From REEB85 sp018971455 (GTDB lineage Bacteria > Pseudomonadota > Alphaproteobacteria > Acetobacterales > Acetobacteraceae), in contig JAGWNT010000090.1 in the NCBI GenBank assembly GCA_028871195.1, positions 1 to 15,824 of the forward strand: DNA of 15,824 nt. The letters run 5' to 3'. A program made the position numbers and the translations under genes. Under the pieces are notes generated by a model. It made no database searches. It saw only the letters and a program-made list of their open reading frames with translations, and was not told where the DNA came from. Positions 6,561-13,860 of this stretch are shown piece by piece; position 1 is the stretch's first letter; each line of letters begins with the position of its first letter.

Positions 6561-7520
6561 CTAGCGCACGATCCGCTCGGGCGGGACGGTGCCCCCGGTG
6601 AGGTGGGCGGCGATGCACTCGGCGGCCATCACGCCCATGTTGACGAGCGAGCCGTCGGTGACGCCGGCGACATGCGGCGTGGCGATGACGCGCGGGTGGC
6701 GGCGCAGCGGGTGGGTGGCCGCGGGCGGCTCGCCCTCGAACACGTCCAGCCCGGCGCCGGCGATGTGCCCCGATTCGAGCGCGGCCTCCAGGGCGGCCTC
6801 GTCGACCAGCCCGCCGCGCGCGGTGTTGATGACGAGCCCGCCCGGCGCCATCGCGGCGAGCGCCGCGGCGCCGACGCAATGGCGCGTGGCCGGCACCAGC
6901 GGGCAGTGCAGGGAGACGACGTCGAGGCCGGCGAAGAATTCCGCCGGCGTGGCGGCGCGCACCACGCCGGTGAAGGCGGCGGCATCGGCGGCGGGATCGA
7001 AGGCGCGGATGGCCATTCCGAAGGGGGCGGCGAACCGCGCCACCTCGCGGCCGATGGCGCCGAAGCCGAGCAGGCCGAGACGCAGCCCGGCGATGTCGCG
7101 CACCTTGGTCGCCGGGCCGCGCCAGGCGCCGCCGGCGATGGCGGCCGAGAGCGGCAGCAGATCCTTGGCCAGGGCGAGGATCAGCGCCAGCGTGTGCTCG
7201 GCCACCGCCCGGGTGTTGGAGCCGGGGGCGCGCGTCACCAGCAGGCCGCGCGCGGCGGCGGCGGCGAGGTCCACGTCATCGACGCCGACGCCGTGGCGGG
7301 CGACGATGCGCAGGCGCTTCGAGGCGTCCATCGCCGCCGCCCCGACCGGGCCCTGGCGGGAGAGGATCGCATCGGCCTGGAGTTCGCCGGCGAGGGCGGC
7401 GACCTCCGCGGCCGACGGGTAGGGGCGCATGTAGTGAACGGCGCAGCCGGCGGCTTCGAGAATGGCGACCGCAGGCTCGGCGAGGCGCGGCGCCGTCATG
7501 ATGACGTTGAAGCGGGGCAT
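6561..7520 (-). CDS. D-isomer-specific 2-hydroxyacid dehydrogenase, phosphoglycerate dehydrogenase-like
   Basis: A 319-aa NAD(P)-dependent oxidoreductase that interconverts a 2-hydroxyacid and a 2-oxoacid. The Rossmann loop is LGFGAIG (151-157). The three catalytic residues of the family are present: Arg235 in NTARGG, Glu264 in VFEGEPP and His283 in TPHVAG. The substrate-domain motif RHGVGVDDVD (75-84) resembles SerA-type enzymes, but the length lacks the C-terminal ACT/regulatory domain of full SerA. The physiological substrate is therefore open: 3-phosphoglycerate, glyoxylate/hydroxypyruvate or another acid. It heads a two-gene leftward unit with lnt and is divergent from the GNAT gene. The product of this gene does not obviously relate to lipoprotein maturation, so the pairing may only reflect compact packing. 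Confidence 0.9.
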   Translation of the reverse strand: MPRFNVIMTAPRLAEPAVAILEAAGCAVHYMRPYPSAAEVAALAGELQADAILSRQGPVGAAAMDASKRLRIVARHGVGVDDVDLAAAAARGLLVTRAPGSNTRAVAEHTLALILALAKDLLPLSAAIAGGAWRGPATKVRDIAGLRLGLLGFGAIGREVARFAAPFGMAIRAFDPAADAAAFTGVVRAATPAEFFAGLDVVSLHCPLVPATRHCVGAAALAAMAPGGLVINTARGGLVDEAALEAALESGHIAGAGLDVFEGEPPAATHPLRRHPRVIATPHVAGVTDGSLVNMGVMAAECIAAHLTGGTVPPERIVR

Positions 7521-7547
7521 GGCCTCGTCGGGCGTTGTGAGGGGGGT

Positions 7548-7575
7548 ATTCTATGGCCGGCGCGGCGGCGCGCAA
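7548..7575 (-). promoter_or_regulatory. Candidate promoter for the dehydrogenase-lnt unit
   Basis: On the minus strand, TTGCGC (7575-7570) is followed after 16 nt by TAGAAT (7553-7548). The -10 is good and the -35 partial. Transcription would start about 20 nt before ATG 7520. It lies in the 123-bp divergent gap shared with the GNAT gene. Confidence 0.45.
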
Positions 7576-7608
7576 CCGGGCGCCATCGGCGGTGGCGGGC
7601 CGGCGGCG

Positions 7609-7637
7609 TTGACCCTGGCGCGGCGGGTCCGCATCCT
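7609..7637 (+). promoter_or_regulatory. Candidate promoter for the GNAT gene, possibly leaderless
   Basis: TTGACC (7609-7614), 17-nt spacer, CATCCT (7632-7637). The -35 is good and the -10 weak. Only 6 nt separate the -10 from ATG 7644 and no SD is present, so the message may start at the AUG. Confidence 0.4.
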
Positions 7638-7643
7638 CGCCCG

Positions 7644-8198
7644 ATGAATGCATCGACGCTGCGTCTTGTCCCGCCCGGCCCCGACCTGCTCGCCGAGTAC
7701 GAGGCGGCGCTGGTGGCCGGCTGGTCGGCCGACACCACGCGCGACATCAGCGCCATCCAGCTGGCCGACCTGCGCGCCGATCGCGATGCCTTTCTGCGGG
7801 AGCTGGTGCGCCAGGACGGCACCATCACGCGGGCCGACGGGCAGGTGGTGCCGCGCCTGCCGAACCGGCTGCTCTGGCTGTCGGACGGGGAATTCTGCGG
7901 GCGCATCGGGCTGCGCTTCCTGCCGGGGACGGAGGCCTTGCCGCCCTATACGCACGGCCATGTGGGCTACGCCGTGGTGCCGTGGAAGCGCCGGCGCGGC
8001 TATGCCACCCGGGCGCTCGCCCTGCTGCTGCCGGTGGCGCGCGCCGTCGGGCTCGCGCGCGTGATGGTGACCTGCGATCCGCAGAACGTCCCGTCGCGGC
8101 GGGTGATCCTCGCCAATGGCGGCGTGCCGGCGGAGGATGGGCCGTACGCCTACGGCCCGGACGACATGCAGCTGCGCTTCTGGGTGCCGACCGGTTGA
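7644..8198 (+). CDS. GNAT-family N-acetyltransferase
   Basis: A 184-aa acyl-CoA-dependent acyltransferase of the GNAT fold. The strand HVGYAVVPWKRRRGYATRALALLL (106-129) contains the acetyl-CoA pyrophosphate-binding loop in its RRRGYA form (116-121). It is followed by VMVTCDPQNVPSRRVILANGG (140-160), the usual asparagine-containing motif B seen in amino-group acetyltransferases. The N-terminal part (about 1-70) is acidic and probably forms the substrate pocket. The substrate cannot be told from sequence. ATG 7644 has no SD but a promoter-like pair directly upstream. It is divergent from the hydroxyacid dehydrogenase. The hydrolase gene follows 45 bp later with its own candidate promoter. Confidence 0.87.
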   Translation: MNASTLRLVPPGPDLLAEYEAALVAGWSADTTRDISAIQLADLRADRDAFLRELVRQDGTITRADGQVVPRLPNRLLWLSDGEFCGRIGLRFLPGTEALPPYTHGHVGYAVVPWKRRRGYATRALALLLPVARAVGLARVMVTCDPQNVPSRRVILANGGVPAEDGPYAYGPDDMQLRFWVPTG

Positions 8199-8208
8199 GC
8201 GGCGTGCC

Positions 8209-8236
8209 TTGCTGTCGCGGCGAAGCAGTCTAGGCT
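8209..8236 (+). promoter_or_regulatory. Candidate promoter for the CocE-type hydrolase gene, possibly leaderless
   Basis: TTGCTG (8209-8214), 16-nt spacer, TAGGCT (8231-8236), then 7 nt to ATG 8244. No SD is seen. The geometry would place the transcription start at or beside the initiation codon. Confidence 0.4.
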
Positions 8237-8243
8237 GGCCGCC

Positions 8244-10112
8244 ATGACGTCCATCCCAGCCTCGGTATCTCCCGCCGGATCCGCCCCCACCGGAGTCGCC
8301 GGCAACCGGTTCTGGACCGCGCGCGTGGCCATGCGCGACGGGGTGGGGCTGGCCACGGACATCCATCTGCCGGACGGGCCGGGTCCTTTTCCGGTGGTTC
8401 TCGAGCGCACGCCCTATGGGCGGGACCTGGCCAGCCGCAGCGAGATCACGGCGGCGGAGGCCGTGCCGATGTCGCGCAGCGCGCTCGCCGGGTTTTTCAC
8501 CGCGCATGGCTACGCCGTGGTCTATCAGGACAATCGCGGCCGCCACGGCTCGGAGGGGGTGTTCGTCAAATACCTCTCGGACGGCGAGGACGGCTTCGAC
8601 ACCTGCGCCTGGCTGGTCGGCCAGGATTGGTGCGACGGGCGCATCTGCACCATGGGCCTGTCCTATGCCGCGCACACCCAGGCGGCGCTGGGCTGCCTCG
8701 ACGCGCCGGGCGTGGTCGCGCAGGTGCTCGATTCCGGCGGTTTCGCCAATGCCTGGGCCGGCGGCATCCGCCAGTTCGGCGCCTTCGAGCTGAAACAGGC
8801 GACCTGGGCGCACAAGCAGGCCATCCAGTCGCCGGAGGCGCAGGCCGATCCGGTGATGAAGGCGGCGCTGGAGGCGGAGGATATCCGCGACTGGTTCACC
8901 CGCCTGCCATGGCGGCCCGGCCATTCGCCGCTGCGCCACCACCCGGCCTACGAGGCCTATCTGTTCGACCAGTGGCGCCACGGGCCGTTCGACGGTTTCT
9001 GGCGGCAGCTCGGCATCTGGGCGGAGGGGTTCCACGCCCGGTACAGCCGCGCCGACTGCGTGCACATGTCCTCCTGGTTCGACCCCTATACGCTGACGGC
9101 GACGGCCAATTACATCGGCCTGAAGCGCGCTGCCCGGGGGACGCAGCGGCTCATTCTCGGGCCATGGAAGCATGGCGACCGCAGTGCGACCCGCTTCGGC
9201 GACGTGGCGTTCGGCCCGGATGCCGCCATCGATTCCTGGGCCGGGGACTGGCGGCATTACCGGCTGCGCCATTTCGACCATGCCGTTGCCGGCACGCCCA
9301 ACCCGGAACCTTCGGTGCGCGTGTTCGTCATGGGCGGCGGCAGCGGACGGCGCGACCCGGCGGGACATCTGGAGCATGGCGGGCGCTGGATCAGCCTCGA
9401 TGACTGGCCGGCGCCGGGGGCGAGCCCGCGCGCCTTTCACCTGCACGGCGACATGCGTCTCGACCCCGCGGCGCCGGCGGAAGCGGCCCCGCCGCTCGCT
9501 TATGATTTCGATCCGGCGCGCCCGGTGCCCACCATCGGCGGCAATTTCAGCAGCCTCGAGCCGGTGGCCAGCGCCGGTGCCTGGGACCAGGTGGAGAGCG
9601 AGGCATTCTTCGGCTGCACCGCGCCCTTCCTGCCGCTGGCCTCGCGCGCCGACGTGCTGGCCTTCCAGACCGCGCCGCTGCACGAGGCGGTGCAGGTGGT
9701 GGGCCCGATCACCGCCGAATTATGGGTCTCGACCGATGGGCCGGACACCGATTTCACCGCCAAGCTGATCGACGTGCATCCGCCGAGCGCCGATTATCCG
9801 CGCGGCTACGCGATGAACCTGACGGACGGCGTGGTGCGGCTGCGCTACAGCGAGGATTGGAGCCGGCCGCGCTGGCGCAGGCCGGGGGAGATCGTGAAGA
9901 TCGTCGTCACGTTGCCGCCGGTGGCCAATCTCTTCCTGCCGGGCCATCGCATCCGGCTCGACGTTTCATCGAGCAACTTCCCGAAATTCGACGTGAACCC
10001 GAACACCGGCGAGGCGGAGGGCGCGTCGCGCCGCCGGCGCGTCGCCACCAATACGGTGTTCGTCGATGCGGCGCGGCCGAGCCGGCTGGTGCTGCCCATC
10101 CTGCCGATCTGA
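8244..10112 (+). CDS. CocE/NonD-family hydrolase (X-Pro dipeptidyl-peptidase-like)
   Basis: A 622-aa serine hydrolase. The N-terminal alpha/beta-hydrolase domain (about 20-320) starts with MRDGVGLATDIHLPDG and has VVLERTPYGR and VVYQDNRGRHGSEG. The nucleophile elbow is MGLSYAAHTQ (137-146) with Ser140. Asp280 (SSWFDPYT) and His310 (ILGPWKHG) fit the other triad members. The C-terminal half (about 330-615) is the jelly-roll domain of this family, with VSTDGPDTDFTAKLIDV and IRLDVSSSNFPKFDVNPNTG. Known relatives act on esters, acylated amides such as cephalosporin derivatives, and X-Pro peptides, so the substrate here is open. No signal peptide is seen, so it is probably cytosolic. The AhpD-like gene follows 14 bp later with a good SD, indicating a shared message. 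Confidence 0.9.
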   Translation: MTSIPASVSPAGSAPTGVAGNRFWTARVAMRDGVGLATDIHLPDGPGPFPVVLERTPYGRDLASRSEITAAEAVPMSRSALAGFFTAHGYAVVYQDNRGRHGSEGVFVKYLSDGEDGFDTCAWLVGQDWCDGRICTMGLSYAAHTQAALGCLDAPGVVAQVLDSGGFANAWAGGIRQFGAFELKQATWAHKQAIQSPEAQADPVMKAALEAEDIRDWFTRLPWRPGHSPLRHHPAYEAYLFDQWRHGPFDGFWRQLGIWAEGFHARYSRADCVHMSSWFDPYTLTATANYIGLKRAARGTQRLILGPWKHGDRSATRFGDVAFGPDAAIDSWAGDWRHYRLRHFDHAVAGTPNPEPSVRVFVMGGGSGRRDPAGHLEHGGRWISLDDWPAPGASPRAFHLHGDMRLDPAAPAEAAPPLAYDFDPARPVPTIGGNFSSLEPVASAGAWDQVESEAFFGCTAPFLPLASRADVLAFQTAPLHEAVQVVGPITAELWVSTDGPDTDFTAKLIDVHPPSADYPRGYAMNLTDGVVRLRYSEDWSRPRWRRPGEIVKIVVTLPPVANLFLPGHRIRLDVSSSNFPKFDVNPNTGEAEGASRRRRVATNTVFVDAARPSRLVLPILPI

Positions 10113-10126
10113 ACTGGAGACAAGAC

Positions 10127-10699
10127 ATGCCGCAGCCAGAGCATATTTCCGTCCTCGGCGTGGCCGACCCGACGGCGCTGGACGATGACCTCAAGGCGAT
10201 CTGGGCGAAATGCGTCGACAAGCTCGGCTTCGTGCCGAACGTCTATTCCGCCTACAGCCTCAAGCCGCAGCGGCTGCGCCATTTCATGGCGATGTACAAC
10301 GAGATCATGCTGGCCAAATCGGGCCTCTCCAAGCTCGAGCGCGAGATGGTGGCCGTCGTCGTCTCATCGGCCAATCGTTGCTATTACTGCCTGGTCGCTC
10401 ATGGTGCGGCGGTGCGCCAGCTTTCCGGCGATCCCGAGCTCGGCGAGATGATGGCGCTGAACTATCGCGTCGCCAGGCTCGATGCGCGGCAGCGGGCCAT
10501 GCTGGATTTCGCCTGGAAGATGACGACGACGCCCTGGCTGATCGAGGAGGCAGACCGCGCCGCCCTGCGCGGGGTGGGCCTGTCGAACGACGATCTGTTC
10601 GACCTCGGCGAGACGGTGGCCTTCTTCAACCTGTCCAACCGCATGGCCTCGGCGACCGACATGATGCCGAACCGCGAATACCACAAGACGGAGCGGTAG
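10127..10699 (+). CDS. Peroxidase-related enzyme, AhpD/carboxymuconolactone decarboxylase-like
   Basis: A 190-aa all-helical protein of the AhpD-like fold. The redox motif is ANRCYYCLVAH (82-92): Cys85 and Cys88 form the CxxC, and His92 completes the CxxCxxxH pattern used for alkylhydroperoxidase activity. The upstream KLEREMVAVVVS (69-80), with its glutamates, also fits. The overall length and NREYH C-terminus match the group usually called peroxidase-related enzyme rather than AhpD itself. No ahpC lies nearby, so its electron donor and substrate are unknown. ATG 10127 has GGAGA at 10116-10120. The frame is open far upstream within the hydrolase gene, but the family N-terminus and the SD set the start here. 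It is the second gene of a likely bicistron and converges on ychF. Confidence 0.88.
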   Translation: MPQPEHISVLGVADPTALDDDLKAIWAKCVDKLGFVPNVYSAYSLKPQRLRHFMAMYNEIMLAKSGLSKLEREMVAVVVSSANRCYYCLVAHGAAVRQLSGDPELGEMMALNYRVARLDARQRAMLDFAWKMTTTPWLIEEADRAALRGVGLSNDDLFDLGETVAFFNLSNRMASATDMMPNREYHKTER

Positions 10700-10704
10700 G
10701 CAGA

Positions 10705-10744
10705 GCTGCGTCCGACCTGATGGGCTCATCAGGTCGGGCGTTGC
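10705..10744. repeat. Palindromic intergenic repeat, copy A
   Basis: CCGACCTGATG (10712-10722), loop GGCT, CATCAGGTCGG (10727-10737) form a perfect 11-bp stem. Partial pairing extends it outward to about 10705-10744. It fills the gap between the stops of the AhpD-like gene and ychF. The 26-nt core matches copy B at 22 positions, and CAGAGC precedes the stem in both. It could act as a bidirectional terminator or mRNA 3'-end stabiliser; no T-run follows. Confidence 0.7.
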
Positions 10745-10745
10745 G

Positions 10746-11840
10746 CTAGACGTTGAAGCGGAACAGCAGCACGTCGCCGTCCCTGACGACGTACTCCTTG
10801 CCCTCGACGCGCATGCGCCCGGCTTCCTTGGCGCCGGCCTCGCCGGCGCCGGCGATGTAGTCGTCATAGGCGATGGTTTCGCAGGCGATGAAGCCGCGCT
10901 CGAAATCGTTGTGGATGACGGCGGCGGCCTGCGGCGCCTTGGTGCCGCGCACGATGGTCCAGGCGCGGGTCTCCTTCGGGCCGACGGTGAAATAGGTGAT
11001 CAGGCCGAGCAGCGCGTAGCCGGCGCGGATCACCCGGTCGAGCCCGCTATCGTGCAGGCCGAGCCCTTCGAGGAACTCGCCCCGATCGGCCTCCGGAAGC
11101 TGGGAGACCTCGGCCTCGATGGCGGCCGAGACGATGACGTGCTGCGCGCCCTCGGCCGCGGCGCGGGCGGCGACGCGCGCCGAATAGACATTGCCGGTCG
11201 CGGCCGCGGCTTCCTCGACATTGCAGATGTAGAGCACGGGCTTGCTGGTCAGCAGTTGCAGGCGCCGGGCCGCCTCGACATCCGTGGCCGCGATCGCCGT
11301 GCGCGCCGGCCGGCCAGCGGTGAGGGCGGCGACGATCGGCTCCATCAGCGCCACCTGGGCGATGCTCTCCTTGTCGCCGCCGCGGGCCTTCTTCTGGGCG
11401 GCGAGCAGGCGCTTCTCCAGGCTCTCCAGATCGGCGAGCATCAGCTCGGTCTCGACCGTCTCGGCGTCGCGGATGGGATCGACGCTGCCTTCGACATGGG
11501 TGACGTCGGCATCCTCGAAGCAGCGCAGCACATGGATGATGGCGTCCACCTCGCGGATATTGGCAAGGAACTGGTTGCCCAGGCCCTCGCCCTTCGAGGC
11601 GCCGCGCACGAGGCCCGCGATATCGACGAACTCCAGGCTGGTCGGCACGATCTTCTGCGATCTGCCGATGGCGGCGAGGGCGGCCAGACGCGGATCGGGC
11701 ACCGCGACGCGGCCGACATTGGGCTCGATCGTGCAGAACGGATAATTCGCCGCCTGCGCCGCGGCGGTGGCGGTCAGCGCGTTGAACAGCGTGCTCTTGC
11801 CCACATTGGGCAGGCCGACGATGCCGCAATTGAAACCCAT
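10746..11840 (-). CDS. ychF: Redox-regulated ATPase YchF (Obg-like)
   Basis: A 364-aa P-loop ATPase of the Obg/YchF group, ribosome-associated and linked in other bacteria to stress responses. The P-loop is GLPNVGKS (9-16), and the G3 motif is VDIAG (72-76) followed by GASKGEGLGNQFL. The G4 position is NVEE (207-210) rather than NKxD, which is the NxxE hallmark that lets YchF prefer ATP. A coiled-coil arm is likely at about 128-152 (LADLESLEKRLLAAQKKARGG). The C-terminal TGS domain (about 278-362) ends with the typical VLLFRFNV. ATG 11840 overlaps the pth stop as TAATG, so translation is probably coupled. The pairing of pth and ychF is widely conserved. Its stop lies one base from palindromic repeat copy A. 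Confidence 0.96.
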   Translation of the reverse strand: MGFNCGIVGLPNVGKSTLFNALTATAAAQAANYPFCTIEPNVGRVAVPDPRLAALAAIGRSQKIVPTSLEFVDIAGLVRGASKGEGLGNQFLANIREVDAIIHVLRCFEDADVTHVEGSVDPIRDAETVETELMLADLESLEKRLLAAQKKARGGDKESIAQVALMEPIVAALTAGRPARTAIAATDVEAARRLQLLTSKPVLYICNVEEAAAATGNVYSARVAARAAAEGAQHVIVSAAIEAEVSQLPEADRGEFLEGLGLHDSGLDRVIRAGYALLGLITYFTVGPKETRAWTIVRGTKAPQAAAVIHNDFERGFIACETIAYDDYIAGAGEAGAKEAGRMRVEGKEYVVRDGDVLLFRFNV

Positions 11841-12418
11841 TATTCCGAATCCTGTGTGAGCAGCGCGACCCTGGTCATGAAATCCTCCGGCCGGCCGGCG
11901 GCCAGCAGGGGGGCGGCGGCGGCCACCGCGTCGAGCAGCGGGATCAGCCAGTCCCGGTCCACCTTGGCGAAATCGCCCAGCACATGGCCGGTGACGCGCG
12001 CCTTGTCGCCGGGATGGCCGATGCCGAGGCGGACCCGCCAATAATCCGGACTGCCCAGCATGCGGTCCATGCTGCGCAGGCCGTTATGCCCGGCCGCCCC
12101 GCCGCCGCGCTTGACCCGAACGCGGCCGGGCGCGAGGTCGAGCTCGTCATGGAAGGCGGTGATCGCCTCGGGCGGCAGCTTGAAGAACGCGGCGGCCGCC
12201 TGCACGCTGGCGCCGGAATCGTTCATGTAGGTCTGCGGCTTCAGCCCGATGACGCGCACGCCCTCGATGCTGCCCTCCGCCACCAGGCCCTTGAAGCGCG
12301 GCCGCCACGGGCCGAACCGGTGCGTGGCGGCGATCACGTCGAGGGCCATGAAGCCGATATTGTGCCGCTGGCGCGCCATTCCCGGCTCGGGATTGCCCAG
12401 CCCGACCCAGAGCAGCAT
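11840..12418 (-). CDS. pth: Peptidyl-tRNA hydrolase
   Basis: A 192-aa enzyme that releases tRNA from peptidyl-tRNAs that drop off the ribosome. The N-terminus LWVGLGNPEPG (3-13) carries Asn9, and RHNIGF (18-23) carries the catalytic His19. FHDELDL supplies the conserved Asp. KRGGGAAGHNGLRSM supplies the second Asn/His region. RVRLGIGHPGDK and VTGHVLGDF complete the set. The usual Tyr five residues before the catalytic His (E. coli Tyr15) is Met14 here. The stop shares a base with the ychF start. The gene follows rplY by 32 bp, in an order common in bacteria. No strong SD precedes ATG 12418. Confidence 0.95.
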   Translation of the reverse strand: MLLWVGLGNPEPGMARQRHNIGFMALDVIAATHRFGPWRPRFKGLVAEGSIEGVRVIGLKPQTYMNDSGASVQAAAAFFKLPPEAITAFHDELDLAPGRVRVKRGGGAAGHNGLRSMDRMLGSPDYWRVRLGIGHPGDKARVTGHVLGDFAKVDRDWLIPLLDAVAAAAPLLAAGRPEDFMTRVALLTQDSE

Positions 12419-12450
12419 GGCGCGCCTTCGCGGTTACGTCTTCCCGGCGT

Positions 12451-13161
12451 TTACTTCTTCTTGGCGGCGGGCGCCTTCGGGGCGACCTTGGCGGCGGGCG
12501 CGGCCTTGGCGGGCGCGGCTCCCTTGGCGGGTGCCGCCGCGGCCGCGGCGGGCCCGGCGGCCGCGGCCCCCGGCTCGGCGGCCACCTCGGCGATCTTGGT
12601 GGGGGCGGCCACCGTGGCGATCACGAAGTCGCGGTCGGTGATGATCGGGCGGATGCCTTCGGTGCCCTTGAGGTCGGACCAGCGGACATTGTCGTTGATG
12701 TCGAGCGGGCCGAGATCGGCGTCGAAATGCGCCGGCACGTTCTCAGGGTCGCAATAGCACTCGACGGTGTGGCGCACGACGTTCAGCACGCCGCCACGCT
12801 TGAGGCCGACGCTGGTGAGGTCGTTCTGGAACAGCACGGTGATGGCGACGCGGATCTTCTCGCCGGCGGCCAGGCGCTGGAAATCGGCATGCACCGGCGC
12901 GTCGGAGATGGGGTGCAGCTGCACCTCGCGCAGCAGGGCGCGGGTGGTCTGCGCGCCGCACTTCACCTCGTAGAGGCGCGAGCGCCAGCCGCTGCTGTGC
13001 AGCTCGCGCATGACGATGCGCGGATCGAGCGCGATAAGGGTGGGCGCCTGGTTGGCGCCATAGATCACGGCGGGCACCTTGCCCTGCCGGCGAGTCGCGC
13101 GTGCCGCCCCCTTACCTGCACGCTCGCGCGCCTCGGCCTCGATCGTCACGAAATTGGCCAT
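12451..13161 (-). CDS. rplY: 50S ribosomal protein L25 (long, Ctc/TL5-type)
   Basis: A 236-aa 5S-rRNA-binding protein of the large subunit. The N-terminal L25 domain (about 1-95) shows the family pattern RERAGKGAARATRRQGKVPAVIYG (12-35). The C-terminal beta domain of the longer Ctc/TL5 form follows (about 96-185: KRGGVLNVVRHTVE, NVPAHFDADLGPLDI). From about 191 the protein ends in a low-complexity Ala/Pro/Lys tail finishing AAKKK, which is likely disordered and may touch RNA. AGGAG lies about 8 nt before ATG 13161, and a promoter is visible 55-83 bp upstream. So rplY-pth-ychF can be transcribed apart from prs. Confidence 0.95.
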   Translation of the reverse strand: MANFVTIEAEARERAGKGAARATRRQGKVPAVIYGANQAPTLIALDPRIVMRELHSSGWRSRLYEVKCGAQTTRALLREVQLHPISDAPVHADFQRLAAGEKIRVAITVLFQNDLTSVGLKRGGVLNVVRHTVECYCDPENVPAHFDADLGPLDINDNVRWSDLKGTEGIRPIITDRDFVIATVAAPTKIAEVAAEPGAAAAGPAAAAAAPAKGAAPAKAAPAAKVAPKAPAAKKK

Positions 13162-13215
13162 GGTCTGCTCCTGAAACTGCGAAAGCCGGCCTCCAGGGGT
13201 GCCGGCACGGGCGGG

Positions 13216-13244
13216 GACTTAGCAACAAGCCGGGTGCAAGGCAA
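13216..13244 (-). promoter_or_regulatory. Sigma-70-like promoter for rplY-pth-ychF
   Basis: On the minus strand, TTGCCT (13244-13239) is followed after exactly 17 nt by TAAGTC (13221-13216). The predicted start is near 13209, giving a leader of about 48 nt that contains two GCCGGC sites (13185-13190 and 13201-13206). It lies in the 129-bp gap after the phosphatase gene. I see no clear terminator in that gap. Confidence 0.5.
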
Positions 13245-13290
13245 ACCGGCCGGCCGACGGGCTGGCATGCAGTCTTGCGCGCCGCCCGGG

Positions 13291-13860
13291 TTACCGCGCG
13301 AGATCGGCGGCCGGCACCAGCCGCCAGGCCGGGCTGGCCGGCTGGCAGAAGAACGGCATCGCGTTGGGGGTGCGGACGTTCGGCTCCAGCCCCATCTCGG
13401 CGCGCAGCGCGCGGAACAGTGCGCCATGCGCCACCACCAGCACCGGCGCCGGGCGGGACAGCGCGCGGTTGATGGCGGCCACCGCGCGCGCGCGCAGTGC
13501 GGCGAAGCTCTCGCCGCCCGCGGGGGTGTGGTGGCCGGCCACCCAGTCGTTGAACCAGTCCTGCATCGGCTGGCCTTCCTGGCTGCCGAAGGAGACCTCG
13601 CGCAGCCCCTCGTCGAGCTCGACCGGCAGGCCGACGGCGTCCGCCACCAGGCGCGCCGTGTCGTGGGCGCGCGACAGCGGCGAGGCGACGATGGCGGCGA
13701 GCCCGCGATTGCGCATCATGCCGGCCGCCGCCCGCGCCTGGGCGAGCCCATTGGCGTTCAGCGGAATATCGACATTGCCCTGTGACAGGCCCTGCGCGTT
13801 CCAGTCGGTCTCGCCGTGGCGCAGGAACCAGAAGGCGCTTTGTTCCAGAATGTCGGTCAG
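13291..13860 (-). CDS. Histidine phosphatase family protein, probable CTG start
   Basis: A 189-aa phosphatase of the phosphoglycerate-mutase-like superfamily. The phosphohistidine motif is FLRHGETDWN (12-21) with His15. The second Arg lies in ASPLSRAHDTA (59-69). Glu88 in LREVSFG is the proton-donor candidate, and the second catalytic His is His145 in VVAHG. Substrate is not predictable. The start is unusual: in this frame no ATG, GTG or TTG lies close before RHGET. The nearest ATG (13971) would add 37 unrelated residues read from inside the GST gene. A CTG at 13860-13858 overlaps the GST stop as CTGA, just like an ATGA junction, and has AAGGAAGG about 9 nt upstream. I take it as the likely start. 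It sits between the GST gene and rplY. Confidence 0.82.
   Translation of the reverse strand: MTDILEQSAFWFLRHGETDWNAQGLSQGNVDIPLNANGLAQARAAAGMMRNRGLAAIVASPLSRAHDTARLVADAVGLPVELDEGLREVSFGSQEGQPMQDWFNDWVAGHHTPAGGESFAALRARAVAAINRALSRPAPVLVVAHGALFRALRAEMGLEPNVRTPNAMPFFCQPASPAWRLVPAADLAR

Noticed and set aside
4915..8198. Long plus-strand frames across lnt and the dehydrogenase
   Set aside because: They are shadows of minus-strand genes. Only the part from 7644 is real, as the GNAT protein.
7551..9683. 710-codon minus-strand frame across the hydrolase gene
   Set aside because: The translation has no motifs, while the plus strand encodes a complete CocE-type enzyme with its catalytic triad.
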